Notes: generated by a model not told the origin, from the letters alone. Positions 33,905 to 42,229 are shown, counted from the first letter of the stretch. The stretch: 64,000 bases of DNA from an uncultured Eubacteriales bacterium (GCA_934572535.1 CAKTLJ010000008.1:17678-81677), one strand, 5' to 3'. A program made the numbers and translations.

Positions 33905-35014
33905 TCAGAGGCGGGCCATGATGTGCAGGAACCGCTCCACCTCCCTGGGCGTGTTGAAGGCGGAAAAACTCAGTCGCAGGGTGCCGGTCTCCAGGGTCCC
34001 GGCGGTCTCATGGGCGGCTGGGGCGCAGTGGAGCCCCGTCCGGAGGGCCACCCCCTTCTGACTCAGCCGATCCCCCACCTGGCCGGGGTCTTTTCCCGTC
34101 ACCCGGAAGGAGAGGACCCCGCTCTGGTGCGTCCGGCTGTGGAAGACCTGGACGCCAGCCTTCCTGGACAGCCCCTCCGCCGCCAGGTCTTTCAGCTGCG
34201 CCTCGTGGCGGAGGAGCACATCCGGCCCCTTCCGGCGGACAAAGCGCAGCCCGGCCAGAAGCCCGGCCGCTCCGGGCACGTTGTGGGTCCCCGCCTCCAG
34301 CCGGTCCGGAAGAAAGTCGGGCATTTCCTGGCGGCGGGACTCACTTCCCGTTCCTCCCGCCAGGAGGGGCTCGCCCGTGGCGCGGCAGAGGAGCAGGCCG
34401 GTGCCCTGAGGCCCATACAGCCCCTTGTGGCCGGGCATGGCCACAAACGCCGCGCCCCATCCCTCCAGGTCGATGGGCAGCAGGCCCGCCGACTGGGAGG
34501 CGTCCACGATGAAGGGGACCTCCCGCGCCCGGCACCGGGCGGCGATCTCCTCCACGGGCAGGATATAGCCGAACACGTTGGACACATGGGTGCAGATCAT
34601 CCCATCTACCCCCTGGTCCAGCTGCCGGTCCAGCTCTTCCAGAAACAGCTCCGGTCGGAACAGCGGCGTTCGGATGGTCCGCAGCCGGACCCCCGGAATG
34701 GCCGCCAGAGGCCGGGTCACCGCGTTGTGCTCCCAGCCGGTCAGCAGGATGGTGCTGCCCGGCTGGACCATGGTTCGGATGGCGATGTTGAGGCCGTGGG
34801 TGGCGCTGCTGGTCAGCACCACCTGTTCGGGGTCTCCCACGTGGAACAAGGCAGCCGCCTCCTCGCGGAGGGCAAGCAGGGTCTGGGACGCCCGGGCGGA
34901 GGGGCCATACTCCCCCCGGCCCGGACTGGTCATGGTCGCCATGGCCTCGTTCATGGCGCGAACCACGGCGGGAGGCTTTTGGAAGGTCGTGGCAGCGCTG
35001 TCCAGATAGATCAC
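33905..35014 (-). CDS. Class V aminotransferase, cysteine-desulfurase-like
   Basis: The 369-residue PLP enzyme belongs to the NifS/Csd group that takes sulfur (or selenium) from cysteine. IYLDSAATTFQKPP, TSSATHGLN, the PLP lysine in AMPGHKGLYGPQGTG and the active-site cysteine region ALRTGLHCAPAAHE are all visible. The start is GTG at 35014 (product begins MIYLDSAATT), with AGGAGGTG 6 nt upstream. It overlaps the DUF3343 stop as GTGA, a tight coupling. The SufS/IscS scaffold partners are absent, so it is more likely a dedicated sulfur or selenium donor than the general Fe-S enzyme. Confidence 0.9.
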   Translation of the reverse strand: MIYLDSAATTFQKPPAVVRAMNEAMATMTSPGRGEYGPSARASQTLLALREEAAALFHVGDPEQVVLTSSATHGLNIAIRTMVQPGSTILLTGWEHNAVTRPLAAIPGVRLRTIRTPLFRPELFLEELDRQLDQGVDGMICTHVSNVFGYILPVEEIAARCRAREVPFIVDASQSAGLLPIDLEGWGAAFVAMPGHKGLYGPQGTGLLLCRATGEPLLAGGTGSESRRQEMPDFLPDRLEAGTHNVPGAAGLLAGLRFVRRKGPDVLLRHEAQLKDLAAEGLSRKAGVQVFHSRTHQSGVLSFRVTGKDPGQVGDRLSQKGVALRTGLHCAPAAHETAGTLETGTLRLSFSAFNTPREVERFLHIMARL

Positions 35015-35262
35015 GGCTCCACCTCCTGGTAGCCATACTCCGCCGCGCTCACATAGATCCCCAGGTAGGGCAGGCGCCTCCGGTTGAGCACCGTCAGGGC
35101 CCGGGTCAGGCTCCGGCCGGGGATCTTCACCGAATGGCTGCACCCGTTGGGGGAGATCTCTGCCGGAGAGCGCAGGATCCGGGCGGGGATCCCGGCCCGT
35201 TCCAGTCCATTGGCGATCCGCTGCGCATGGGTCAGCGAGCGGCACATGATAAGATAATACAT
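35011..35262 (-). CDS. DUF3343 (putative Se/S carrier-like) small protein
   Basis: This 83-residue protein has the DUF3343 layout: MYYLIMCRSLTHAQRIANGLERAGI at the N-terminus, the central core PAEISPNGCSHSVKI with a single strategic cysteine, and ALTVLNRRRLPYLGIYV. The family is described as a putative selenium/sulfur carrier. The ATG at 35262 has GGAGG 8 nt upstream. Its stop overlaps the GTG of the next gene by 4 bp. Pairing with a desulfurase supports a donor-carrier pair, which remains an inference. Confidence 0.82.
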   Translation of the reverse strand: MYYLIMCRSLTHAQRIANGLERAGIPARILRSPAEISPNGCSHSVKIPGRSLTRALTVLNRRRLPYLGIYVSAAEYGYQEVEP

Positions 35263-35322
35263 ATTGGAAACCTCCGTCAGGAGGGCCTTGGAGCCGGTGT
35301 CCCCGGCTCGATGAAACAAAAG

Positions 35323-35363
35323 AAACGTCCTCCCGCACCCATCTTATGCGCGGGAGGACGTTT
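35323..35363 (-). terminator. Intrinsic terminator of ispF
   Basis: AAACGTCCTCCCGC and GCGGGAGGACGTTT form a ~14-bp stem around an 11-13-nt loop, followed on the minus strand by CTTTTGTTT. Confidence 0.8.
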
Positions 35364-35374
35364 TGTGTCTGATT

Positions 35375-35854
35375 TTAGCGCCCCAGGGCCTCAAGCAGCG
35401 CCACCGCGTGGGCGGCGATCCCCTGCTCGGCGCCGGTGAAGCCCAGCTGCTCCTCCGTGGTGGCCTTCACGCTGATGGCACTCACCGGAAGCCCCATGGC
35501 CCGGGAGAAATTCTGGCGCATCTGGGGGATGTGCGGCATGAGCTTGGGCTTCTGGGCCAGGATGGTCACATCCACGTTCTCCACCCGCCAGCCCGCCTCG
35601 GCCAGCCGCTCCATGACCTCCCCCAGCAGGACCAGGCTGTCACACCCGGCATAGGCCGGGTCGTTGTCGGGAAAATGCTGGCCGATGTCCCCCAGCGCGG
35701 CTGCTCCCAGCAGGGCATCCATGAGGGCGTGGGCGGCCACGTCGGCGTCCGAGTGGCCCAAAAGCCCCAAGTGGTGGGGAATCTCCACCCCGCCCAAAAT
35801 CAGCTTCCGGCCGGAAACCAGCCGGTGTACGTCGTATCCATGTCCGATCCGCAT
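35375..35854 (-). CDS. ispF: 2-C-methyl-D-erythritol 2,4-cyclodiphosphate synthase
   Basis: IspF forms the cyclic diphosphate in the MEP pathway to isoprenoids. The 159-residue product begins MRIGHGYDVHRL (DVH metal site), has GGVEIPHHLGLLGHSDADVAAHALMDALLGA with the zinc histidine, and ends ATTEEQLGFTGAEQGIAAHA. It starts one base after the ispD stop, so ispD-ispF are cotranslated steps of one pathway. Confidence 0.97.
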   Translation of the reverse strand: MRIGHGYDVHRLVSGRKLILGGVEIPHHLGLLGHSDADVAAHALMDALLGAAALGDIGQHFPDNDPAYAGCDSLVLLGEVMERLAEAGWRVENVDVTILAQKPKLMPHIPQMRQNFSRAMGLPVSAISVKATTEEQLGFTGAEQGIAAHAVALLEALGR

Positions 35855-35855
35855 C

Positions 35856-36587
35856 TTACCGTCCCATCCTTTCCGCCAAAATGGCCTCGCCGTGGACCAG
35901 GTCCCGGGGGGTTGTGATCTTGATGTTGTCCTCGCTGCCCTGGGTGAGCGTCACCGGAAAGCCCAGCCGCTCCACCGCCGAGCAGTCGTCGGTGATGGGC
36001 GCATCCTCCTCGATGGCCTTGCCCAAAGCCGCCTTGATGAGAGACGCCTCAAAAACCTGCGGGGTCTGAACGGCGAAGAGCTCCGACCGGTCGGGGGTCT
36101 CGATGACGATCCCGTCCTTGGCCCGCTTGATGGTGTCCTTCACGGGGATGGCCGGGGCAGCCGCAGAACAGCGGCGGGCCGTCCGGATGGTATCCTCAAT
36201 GATTTCCTGGGTAATAAAGGGCCGAGCGCCGTCGTGGATGGCAATGAGATCCGCCTCACGGTCCGCCGCCCGGACCCCTGCCAGGACGGACGCCTGACGG
36301 GCTGCGCCGCCGTTGACCACCCGGCGGACCTTGGTGATCCCCTTCTGGCTGCACAGATTGCCGATGGGTACCATCAGATCCTCCCGGGCCACAACGACGA
36401 TCTCATCCACCAGGTCGGACGCCTGAAAGGGGCGCAGGGCGTAGAGGATCAGCGGCTCGCCCCCCATAGGGGCAAGGATCTTATCCACGCCCTCCATCCG
36501 GGTCGCCTTCCCCCCTGCCACCACCACTGCGGTGCAGAATGGCGTCGTCTTCTTGTCCTTGCCAAACAGTTTTTCCAGAAAACCCAT
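35856..36587 (-). CDS. ispD: 2-C-methyl-D-erythritol 4-phosphate cytidylyltransferase
   Basis: IspD attaches CMP to methylerythritol phosphate. The 243-residue product has the nucleotidyltransferase loop VVVAGGKATRMEGVDKI, then NGGAARQASVLAG and IHDGARPFI, and ends with EDNIKITTPRDLVHGE. A basic 12-residue N-terminal extension (MGFLEKLFGKDKK) precedes the fold. AAAAGGAGGAG lies upstream. No promoter fits between the carD terminator and the start, so expression probably comes from read-through. Confidence 0.95.
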   Translation of the reverse strand: MGFLEKLFGKDKKTTPFCTAVVVAGGKATRMEGVDKILAPMGGEPLILYALRPFQASDLVDEIVVVAREDLMVPIGNLCSQKGITKVRRVVNGGAARQASVLAGVRAADREADLIAIHDGARPFITQEIIEDTIRTARRCSAAAPAIPVKDTIKRAKDGIVIETPDRSELFAVQTPQVFEASLIKAALGKAIEEDAPITDDCSAVERLGFPVTLTQGSEDNIKITTPRDLVHGEAILAERMGR

Positions 36588-36610
36588 GGTCTCCTCCTTT
36601 TCGACAGTTC

Positions 36611-36635
36611 AAAAAAGGAGCCGGTCGGCTCCTTT
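36611..36635 (-). terminator. Intrinsic terminator/attenuator between carD and ispD
   Basis: AAAGGAGCC and GGCTCCTTT make a 9-bp hairpin with a 4-nt loop followed by TTTTTT on the minus strand. It ends 23 bp before the ispD start, and part of the ispD Shine-Dalgarno lies directly after the U tract. Confidence 0.85.
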
Positions 36636-36664
36636 CTCTTTCTCTGCGGTTGTTCCGCACAGGC

Positions 36665-37138
36665 TCACAGAACATGGTTGACGCGGCGCTCCGCCTCCTC
36701 ATAGGGAACGTCCTGGGCCATGCTGATCTCGGAGATGAGGATCTGCCTGGCCAAGTGGAGCATCTTCCGCTCCCCGGTGGACACCCCCCGGCGGCTTTCC
36801 CGGAGCATGAGGCTTTTGATCACCTTGGCCACTTCCAGAAGCTTACCGCTTTTCAGACGCTGCATGTTCTCGCGGTAGCGCCGGTTCCAGTTTGGCTCCA
36901 GCTCGACCTGAACACCGGCGATCTCTGTCAAGAGCCGACCGGCCTCTTCCGCCGTGAGGACGGCACGAACGCCGATCTCCGCGCAGGCTTCGGTGGGGAT
37001 CATCACCAGCATACCGCCTACAGGCAGACGGAGGCTGTAATAGTCCCGAAGAACGCCGTTCACCTTCCGTGTCACGATCTCGTCTACGATCCCAGCGCCG
37101 TGCATGGGATGGACGATCTTGTCTCCCGCCCGGAACAT
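36665..37138 (-). CDS. carD: CarD family transcriptional regulator
   Basis: The 157-residue CarD/CdnL-type protein binds the RNA polymerase beta subunit and stabilises open complexes. The N-terminal Tudor-like RID (about 1-60) reads MFRAGDKIVHPMHGAGIVDEI...YYSLRLPVGGMLVMIPT. A helical DNA-contacting C-terminal half with NWNRRYRENMQRLKSG and a conserved Trp follows. It precedes ispD-ispF with a terminator between, and has its own good promoter. Confidence 0.94.
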   Translation of the reverse strand: MFRAGDKIVHPMHGAGIVDEIVTRKVNGVLRDYYSLRLPVGGMLVMIPTEACAEIGVRAVLTAEEAGRLLTEIAGVQVELEPNWNRRYRENMQRLKSGKLLEVAKVIKSLMLRESRRGVSTGERKMLHLARQILISEISMAQDVPYEEAERRVNHVL

Positions 37139-37210
37139 CGACCCACCTCCCGCGTGATCCGCGATCCAGCTGCTTCCTCCTGCTCTCCTGTGTGTGGTCT
37201 GAATGGTTTC

Positions 37211-37239
37211 ATTATACCGGCATTTCCCCGTCTTCGCAA
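37211..37239 (-). promoter_or_regulatory. carD: carD promoter
   Basis: TTGCGA (37239-37234) and TATAAT (37216-37211) on the minus strand are 17 bp apart, about 73 nt before the carD start. Confidence 0.75.
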
Positions 37240-37317
37240 GAGTTTTTCTATGAATTTGTTGCGATATTGCCCAAAGCTTACCACTTTTTTCACGTTTTTC
37301 GGCAAAGAAAGGGCAGC

Positions 37318-37356
37318 AAAAAAGGAACGGCGCCAGATCGCTCTGACGCCGTTCCT
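37318..37356 (-). terminator. Strong intrinsic terminator of the zinc-ribbon gene
   Basis: A 15-bp stem (AGGAACGGCGTCAGA pairing with TCTGGCGCCGTTCCT, one G-U) closes a GCGA tetraloop and is followed by TTTTTT on the minus strand. Confidence 0.9.
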
Positions 37357-37380
37357 CAACCTGGCGTAATTTCTAAGAAA

Positions 37381-37656
37381 TTAAGCTTCTCTCATGCGAG
37401 CGAAGCACTCGCTGCAATAGACGGGACGGTCAGACTTGGGCTCGAAGGGAACCTTTGCCTCGCCGCCGCAAGATGCACAAGTTGCGGTGAAGTATTCGCG
37501 GGGGCCGCGGGAAGCTGCCTTGCGCGCGTCACGGCAAGCCTTGCAGCGCTGGGGCTCGTTCTGGAAGCCTCTCTCCGCATAAAATTCCTGCTCACCTGCA
37601 GAGAACACGAACTCGTTGCCGCATTCCTTGCATACTAAAGTCTTGTCTTCGTACAT
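37381..37656 (-). CDS. Zinc-ribbon protein with four CxxC motifs
   Basis: The 91-residue protein contains four CxxC pairs: CKEC (about 10), CKAC (about 38), CASC (about 61) and CSEC (about 81). This is enough for two zinc sites. The first half matches the probable zinc-ribbon (zf-trcl) family: TLVCKECGNEFVFSAGEQEFYAERGF. The function is unknown; families of this kind are common in clostridia and are often constitutive. The start MYEDKTLVC at 37656 has GAGAGGG upstream. It follows sigH by 61 bp with no promoter or terminator that I can see between, so it may be cotranscribed. Confidence 0.85.
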   Translation of the reverse strand: MYEDKTLVCKECGNEFVFSAGEQEFYAERGFQNEPQRCKACRDARKAASRGPREYFTATCASCGGEAKVPFEPKSDRPVYCSECFARMREA

Positions 37657-37717
37657 GCTTTTAACCCTCTCTTTGACGTTGTAACCCTGTTTTCTCTGGG
37701 CTGGATAAAATATGCGA

Positions 37718-38347
37718 TCAGCTTTCGCTGTATTCGCCGCAGGATAGATGCCGCGCGATCTTGCGTCGGATGCGCTGCACGGCGTTGTCCACCGACTTGG
37801 TGGACCGTTGTACCTCTTCAGCAATCTCTGCGTAGGACGCACCCTCCAGGTACCGGGCCAGAACCTGGGCTTCCAGTCCGGTCAACTGCTTTCGGATGGC
37901 CTCCTCCAGGTCGGTCAAGCTTTCCTGGTGGATCACCATATCTTCGGGGTTTCCCTGCTTTTGATATGCCGCGCCAAGAGGAGCGATGTCCCGGTCAGCC
38001 AAAAAGAGGGATGGTTCAAGGGAAACGTAGTTGTTCAGCGGGGAATGCTTGCCGCCGACGGCCAGCTTGACCGCGGAAATGATGCGGCGGCGGATACACA
38101 GCTCCGCAAAGGTGCGGAACCGGGTCCCCCGGTCAGGCCGGTACTCCCGGATCGCCGAGAGAAGACCCAGCATACCCTCCTGGATCAGGTCCTCGCTGTC
38201 GCCGCCCGCCAGAAAGAAGGGGCGGGCGCACACCCGGACCAGCCGGGCATAGCGCAAGACCAACGTTTCCTCTGCCGCGCGGTCGCCGTCAAGGACCCGC
38301 GCACATAAGCCTTCGTCTGTCATACTGCTGTTTGGAAATGGTTCCAT
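37718..38347 (-). CDS. sigH: Sporulation/stationary-phase sigma factor SigH
   Basis: The 209-residue sigma-70-family protein resembles SigH (Spo0H), which starts sporulation and transition-phase transcription. Region 2 shows EDLIQEGMLGLLSAIREY and TRFRTFAELCIRRRIISAVK. The linker has KHSPLNNYVSLEPSLF, very like Bacillus SigH. Region 4 has LEAQVLARYLEGASYAEIAEEVQRSTKSVDNAVQRIRRK. The start is either ATG 38347 or ATG 38323; neither has a strong Shine-Dalgarno, and the leader from the promoter is only ~16 nt. Together with spoIIIA it shows the organism sporulates. Confidence 0.93.
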   Translation of the reverse strand: MEPFPNSSMTDEGLCARVLDGDRAAEETLVLRYARLVRVCARPFFLAGGDSEDLIQEGMLGLLSAIREYRPDRGTRFRTFAELCIRRRIISAVKLAVGGKHSPLNNYVSLEPSLFLADRDIAPLGAAYQKQGNPEDMVIHQESLTDLEEAIRKQLTGLEAQVLARYLEGASYAEIAEEVQRSTKSVDNAVQRIRRKIARHLSCGEYSES

Positions 38348-38369
38348 CTTTCATAATTTCTTCGTAGTC

Positions 38370-38398
38370 ATTATAGTTGACCCCGCAGGAGAAGTCAA
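38370..38398 (-). promoter_or_regulatory. sigH: sigH promoter
   Basis: TTGACT (38398-38393) and TATAAT (38375-38370) on the minus strand are 17 bp apart, a near-consensus SigA promoter whose start point lies only ~16 nt from the first possible ATG. Confidence 0.8.
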
Positions 38399-38496
38399 GG
38401 AAATTATCCAAATAATAAGAATTTTCAAAAAATTCGCGTCATTTTTGTGTACTTTTTTCGCCGGGTTTTGCATCGTCTCCTGCAAACCCTTGCCGC

Positions 38497-39543
38497 TCAA
38501 AGCCTCAGCTGCTCCTGCCCGTGGAACTCCAGGCCCAGATGCTCATAGGCCAGCCGGGTGACGCACCGCCCCCGGGGCGTCCGGGTCAGAAAGCCCATTT
38601 GCATGAGGTATGGCTCGTACACATCTTCCAGCGTGACCGCCTCCTCCCCCACGGTGGCTGCCAGGGTATCCAGCCCCACGGGGCCGCCGCCGTAGTGGGC
38701 AATGATGCTGCGCAGCATCCGCCGGTCCACCTCGTCCAGCCCCAGCCGATCCACCTCCAGGGCAACCAGCGCCTGGTCGGCCACGTCCCGGGTGATGACG
38801 CCCCCGGCCCGAACCTGGGCGAAGTCCCGCACCCGGCGCAGCAGACGGTTGGCCAGCCGCGGGGTCCCCCGGGAGCGCTTGGCGATCTCCGCCGCGCCGT
38901 CCGGCTCGATGGGGACCCGCAGGATGCCCGCGCTGCGGGTGACGATCTGGGCCAGCTCCTCCGGGCTGTAAAGCTCCAGGCGGAGCATCACGCCGAACCG
39001 GTCCCGCAGAGGGGCGGAGAGCTGTCCCGCCCGGGTGGTTGCTCCGATGAGGGTGAACTTGGGCAGGTCCAGCCGTATGGAGTTGGCCGACGGCCCCTTG
39101 CCGATGATGATATCAATGGCGTAGTCCTCCATGGCGGGATAGAGGATCTCCTCCACCGACCGGTTCAGCCGGTGGATCTCATCCACGAAGAGGATGTCGT
39201 TCTCGTTCAGGTTGGTGAGAAGGGCGGCCAGGTCGCCGGGCTTCTCGATGGCCGGCCCGGAGGTGATGCGGATGCTGACCCCCATCTCGTTGGCAATGAT
39301 GCCAGAAAGGGTGGTCTTACCCAGGCCGGGCGGTCCGTGCAGGAGGACATGGTCCAGGGGCTCGTTCCGCATCTTCGCCGCGTCGATGAAGATGGACAGG
39401 TTCTCCTTGGCCTTCTTCTGGCCGATGTATTCCGCCAGGGAGCGGGGACGAAGGGAGCCCTCTCCCTCGTCCTCTGGCCGGAGGGCGGTCGTCATAAGAG
39501 GCGCCTGGATCTCTTCCGGTTCCATGGAAAAATCAATGCTCAT
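38497..39543 (-). CDS. ruvB: Holliday junction DNA helicase RuvB
   Basis: RuvB (348 aa) is the AAA+ motor that drives branch migration with RuvA. Motifs: [11 protein letters not shown], Walker [14 protein letters not shown], Walker [12 protein letters not shown], sensor LIGATTRAG and a C-terminal winged helix ending [12 protein letters not shown]. It is the last gene of ruvC-ruvA-ruvB, 13 bp after ruvA. Confidence 0.98.
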   Translation of the reverse strand: MSIDFSMEPEEIQAPLMTTALRPEDEGEGSLRPRSLAEYIGQKKAKENLSIFIDAAKMRNEPLDHVLLHGPPGLGKTTLSGIIANEMGVSIRITSGPAIEKPGDLAALLTNLNENDILFVDEIHRLNRSVEEILYPAMEDYAIDIIIGKGPSANSIRLDLPKFTLIGATTRAGQLSAPLRDRFGVMLRLELYSPEELAQIVTRSAGILRVPIEPDGAAEIAKRSRGTPRLANRLLRRVRDFAQVRAGGVITRDVADQALVALEVDRLGLDEVDRRMLRSIIAHYGGGPVGLDTLAATVGEEAVTLEDVYEPYLMQMGFLTRTPRGRCVTRLAYEHLGLEFHGQEQLRL

Positions 39544-39556
39544 GCCGCTCTCCCCC

Positions 39557-40156
39557 TCACTTTACCATTTTGCGCAGGGCCTGACGGACGATCTCCTCCA
39601 GGGTGAGGCCCTCCAGGTCCAGCCCCTTCAGGGCGGCGGCGATCTCCGCCGGGCTGTAGCCCAGGACAGCCAGCGCAGCAGAGGCCTCGGAGGTCTTGTC
39701 CTGGGGGATCACCGTGACGCCGGTGCCGCCATAGCTCTCTTCCACCGGGAGCTGACCCTTGGACAGCTTGTCCTTCAGCTCCAGGATGATGCGCTGGGCG
39801 ATCTTCTTGCCGATGCCCTGGGCCACCATCAGGGCCTTCTCATTGCCGGTAATGATCGAGGTGGCCAAGCCCTCCGGGGTGGTGGCGGAGAGGATGGACA
39901 GGGCCGCCTTGGGACCCACGCCGGACACGCTGATGAGCATCTGAAAGCAGTTGCGCTCGTTCTCCGAGGCAAAGCCATAGAGCTCCATGGCGTCCTCTCG
40001 GACGTTCAGGTAGGTATAGAGCTTGGCGCTCTCCCCGATCTGTAGGGAGGAGAGCGTGTAGCTGGTGGTGCGGCAGGCGTAGCCCACGCCCCCGCAGTCG
40101 ATGACCGCCAGGTTGGGGGCCAGATGGCCCACCGTCCCCTTGAGATAGTAGAACAC
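39557..40156 (-). CDS. ruvA: Holliday junction DNA helicase RuvA
   Basis: RuvA (199 aa) clamps the four-way junction. The N-terminal OB domain ([25 protein letters not shown]) is followed by two helix-hairpin-helix motifs ([35 protein letters not shown]) and a C-terminal RuvB-contact helix bundle. The start is GTG at 40156, read as the usual MFYYLKG, with AAAGGAG 8 nt upstream. The frame continues 5' into ruvC without another start. Confidence 0.97.
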   Translation of the reverse strand: MFYYLKGTVGHLAPNLAVIDCGGVGYACRTTSYTLSSLQIGESAKLYTYLNVREDAMELYGFASENERNCFQMLISVSGVGPKAALSILSATTPEGLATSIITGNEKALMVAQGIGKKIAQRIILELKDKLSKGQLPVEESYGGTGVTVIPQDKTSEASAALAVLGYSPAEIAAALKGLDLEGLTLEEIVRQALRKMVK

Positions 40157-40172
40157 AGAGGAGCTCCTTTCT

Positions 40173-40661
40173 TTATCGCTGGTACAGACGGGAGGTGTGG
40201 GAGCGGGCGTGACACAGGGCAAGGGCCACCGCGTCGGCCGCGTCGTCGGGCTTGGGCACGGCGGAGAGGTTCAGCAGCCGCTTGGTCATGTCCATGACCT
40301 GGCGCTTTTCCGCCTTTCCGTAGCCCACCACCGCCTGCTTCACTTGAGAGGGGGTGTACTCGAAGATCTCCACCCCCAGCCTGGCCGCCGCCGTCAGGAT
40401 CACGCCCCGGGCCTGGGCCACGCCGATGCCGGTGGTCACGTTGGTGTTGAAGAAGAGCTCTTCAATGGCCATGACGTCGGGCTGAAAGGTGTGGATCAGG
40501 GTCTCCATATCCTCCTGGATCTGGAGCAGGCGGCGCGGCATGGGGACCCCCGCCTGGGTGTTGATGGCCCCGCACCGAACCAGCCGAACCTGTCCCCGGC
40601 CTGCCTCCAGGACACCAAAGCCCACGATGGCGTAGCCCGGGTCGATGCCTAAAATGCGCAC
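40173..40661 (-). CDS. ruvC: Crossover junction endodeoxyribonuclease RuvC
   Basis: RuvC (162 aa) resolves Holliday junctions. The four acidic residues of the RNase H fold are visible: GIDPGYAIVGFG (D7), AIEELFF (E), and the C-terminal PKPDDAADAVALALCHA with paired Asp. It is first in the ruvCAB operon, 16 bp ahead of ruvA. Confidence 0.97.
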   Translation of the reverse strand: MRILGIDPGYAIVGFGVLEAGRGQVRLVRCGAINTQAGVPMPRRLLQIQEDMETLIHTFQPDVMAIEELFFNTNVTTGIGVAQARGVILTAAARLGVEIFEYTPSQVKQAVVGYGKAEKRQVMDMTKRLLNLSAVPKPDDAADAVALALCHARSHTSRLYQR

Positions 40662-40744
40662 AGCTTCCCCTCCCCCACTCGTTTTATCGAACTATTGTAC
40701 CATAAAAGGCAGGTCCTCCGCAACCCCCGATCCTCACGCGGGGA

Positions 40745-41449
40745 TCAATCCTGAATGACGCCCTTCTGCTTCATCGCCCGAGCCAGGTAGACAACGGGCG
40801 TGTCGAGGAGGCTGGTGAAGATGAAGATCAGGTAGCTCGTCACCATCACGGAGAGAAGCGTCTGCGTGTCGTACCAACCGGCGAAGGCCAGCAGGGTAAA
40901 GAGCACGGTGTTGAGGATTTGAGAGATCATCGTGGAGCCGTTGTTGCGCAGCCACAAATAGCCTCTGCTGTCCCCCGTCTTTTCCGTGGTAAAGGCCCAC
41001 CAGCGGTGATAGAGCCACACGTCGAACCGCTGGGAGACCACATAGCCCACAAAGCTGGCCAGCAGCATCCGCGGGGTGGTGGAAAAGATGGCGGTGATGT
41101 GCGCAAAGGCCCAGTCGCCTTCCGCGGGGGTGTAGAGCAGCCAGTACTGGGTAAAGAGGATCATAATGACCGCGGCGAAGACCCCCAGCCACACCGCCCG
41201 GGAGGCGCTCTTCTTTCCCTCGTTCTCGCTGAGAATGTCCGTGATCAGATAGGTGGAGGCGAACAGGACGTTGCCCAGGGTCTGCTCCATCCCGAAGCCC
41301 TCGATGAGGATGAGCACCTCCACGTTGGCCAGGATGGTAGCGGCCATGGTCATGGCGTACAGGCCAGTCTTGCCGAAGAGCCGATAGGCCGCCAGCACCG
41401 CCCCATAGATCAGCAGGACCGAGCCTACCAGCAGCAATTCATTGGGCAT
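40745..41449 (-). CDS. yhhQ: Queuosine precursor transporter (YhhQ family)
   Basis: The 234-residue protein has about six membrane helices and the YhhQ/VUT signature LFASTYLITDILSENEGKKSASRAVWLG, with Asp-Glu-Asn in the membrane, and later TISQ-like NNGSTMISQILNTVLF. The family imports 7-deazaguanine queuosine precursors (preQ0, preQ1 or queuine). The start MPNELLLVGS at 41449 has GGAGGTGG upstream and overlaps the end of the radical-SAM gene by 11 bp. Being second in an operon behind a preQ1-like leader supports queuosine salvage. Confidence 0.92.
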   Translation of the reverse strand: MPNELLLVGSVLLIYGAVLAAYRLFGKTGLYAMTMAATILANVEVLILIEGFGMEQTLGNVLFASTYLITDILSENEGKKSASRAVWLGVFAAVIMILFTQYWLLYTPAEGDWAFAHITAIFSTTPRMLLASFVGYVVSQRFDVWLYHRWWAFTTEKTGDSRGYLWLRNNGSTMISQILNTVLFTLLAFAGWYDTQTLLSVMVTSYLIFIFTSLLDTPVVYLARAMKQKGVIQD

Positions 41450-42161
41450 GATCCACCTCCGGCGCACCCACGCCAAAGTCCGTGTTGTTTCGCAGAATAT
41501 CCACCCGGTCGTTTTCCAGGTAGGCAGGCAGGACCGCTTCTTCAAACGCCCGGAGCACCCCTTTGTCCGGTTTCAGGGCGGTCCCGTTCTCCACGAAGAG
41601 ATTCACGCAGACCCGCTCAAAATGCGCCAGACCGGTCTCCACATCCCTTCGCATACTCTCCGCCGTCTGTCCGGCCAGGCCAAAGAGCAGGCAGCACTCG
41701 TCAAACTGCCGGGCGATTTGGGCCGGGTCCCGCGCCGGGATGCCCTTGCGCAGCACCCCTTCCCGAAATTCATGGTCGAAGGTCTCCACCCCGGTCTTGA
41801 TCTTTAGGGTGGTCCCCACGGCGGCAAAGGCCGCCCGCAGGGCGGGGATCTGGTCCCGGTAGAGCCAGTGGCACTCGAAGTGCAGGGTCTGGATGCCCTT
41901 TTCCTGGCAGAGATTCAGAAGACAGCGCATCGTCTCCCGGTCCAGCTCGGGGAAGCTGCCCGAGTTGATGACCTCCAGATGGTGATAGCGGCCCGTGACC
42001 CGCGCCAGGACGGCCCGGTTCAGGCGAAAATTCTCCTCCTCATCGGGGGCGCTGTCCAGGTGATAGTCGCAGAAGGTGCATCTGCGCCAGCGGCAGCCGG
42101 TCCCCCGGAGAAGAACGATCTCCCGGGGATTTTTTTCTTGGATCATGCTGTAACGTATCAT
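41439..42161 (-). CDS. Small radical-SAM protein, candidate queuine lyase
   Basis: The 240-residue protein has an N-terminal radical-SAM cluster motif GCRWRRCTFCDYH. The spacing is C-X4-C-X2-C rather than the usual C-X3-C-X2-C. It also has the partial-TIM-barrel segments NSGSFPELD, HFECHWLYRD and KIKTGVETFDHEFREGVL. It is translationally coupled to the YhhQ transporter and lies behind a preQ1-like attenuator. In Clostridioides difficile a small radical-SAM enzyme (QueL) converts salvaged queuine to preQ1. Context makes the same role likely here, but I cannot confirm orthology by sequence alone. The start MIRYSMIQEK has GAGGAG upstream. Confidence 0.8.
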   Translation of the reverse strand: MIRYSMIQEKNPREIVLLRGTGCRWRRCTFCDYHLDSAPDEEENFRLNRAVLARVTGRYHHLEVINSGSFPELDRETMRCLLNLCQEKGIQTLHFECHWLYRDQIPALRAAFAAVGTTLKIKTGVETFDHEFREGVLRKGIPARDPAQIARQFDECCLLFGLAGQTAESMRRDVETGLAHFERVCVNLFVENGTALKPDKGVLRAFEEAVLPAYLENDRVDILRNNTDFGVGAPEVDHAQ

Positions 42162-42183
42162 AAGATCTCCTCGTTTCGAGGGC

Positions 42184-42209
42184 AAAAAAAGCGCGCCCCA
42201 TGGACGCAC
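42184..42209 (-). terminator. Leader terminator (attenuator) upstream of the radical-SAM gene
   Basis: On the minus strand GTGCGTCC and GGGCGCGC form an 8-bp stem (two G-U pairs) with a 3-nt loop, followed by seven T. It lies 22 bp before the radical-SAM start and downstream of the promoter, so it is an attenuator rather than an end-of-operon terminator. Confidence 0.8.
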
Positions 42210-42229
42210 AAAGACGGTATTGATTTTGC

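Noticed and set aside
40745..41545. A longer N-terminal form of the YhhQ transporter starting near 41545
   Set aside because: The extension overlaps the radical-SAM gene, is basic and non-hydrophobic, and lacks a start signal. MPNELL at 41449 has GGAGGTGG.
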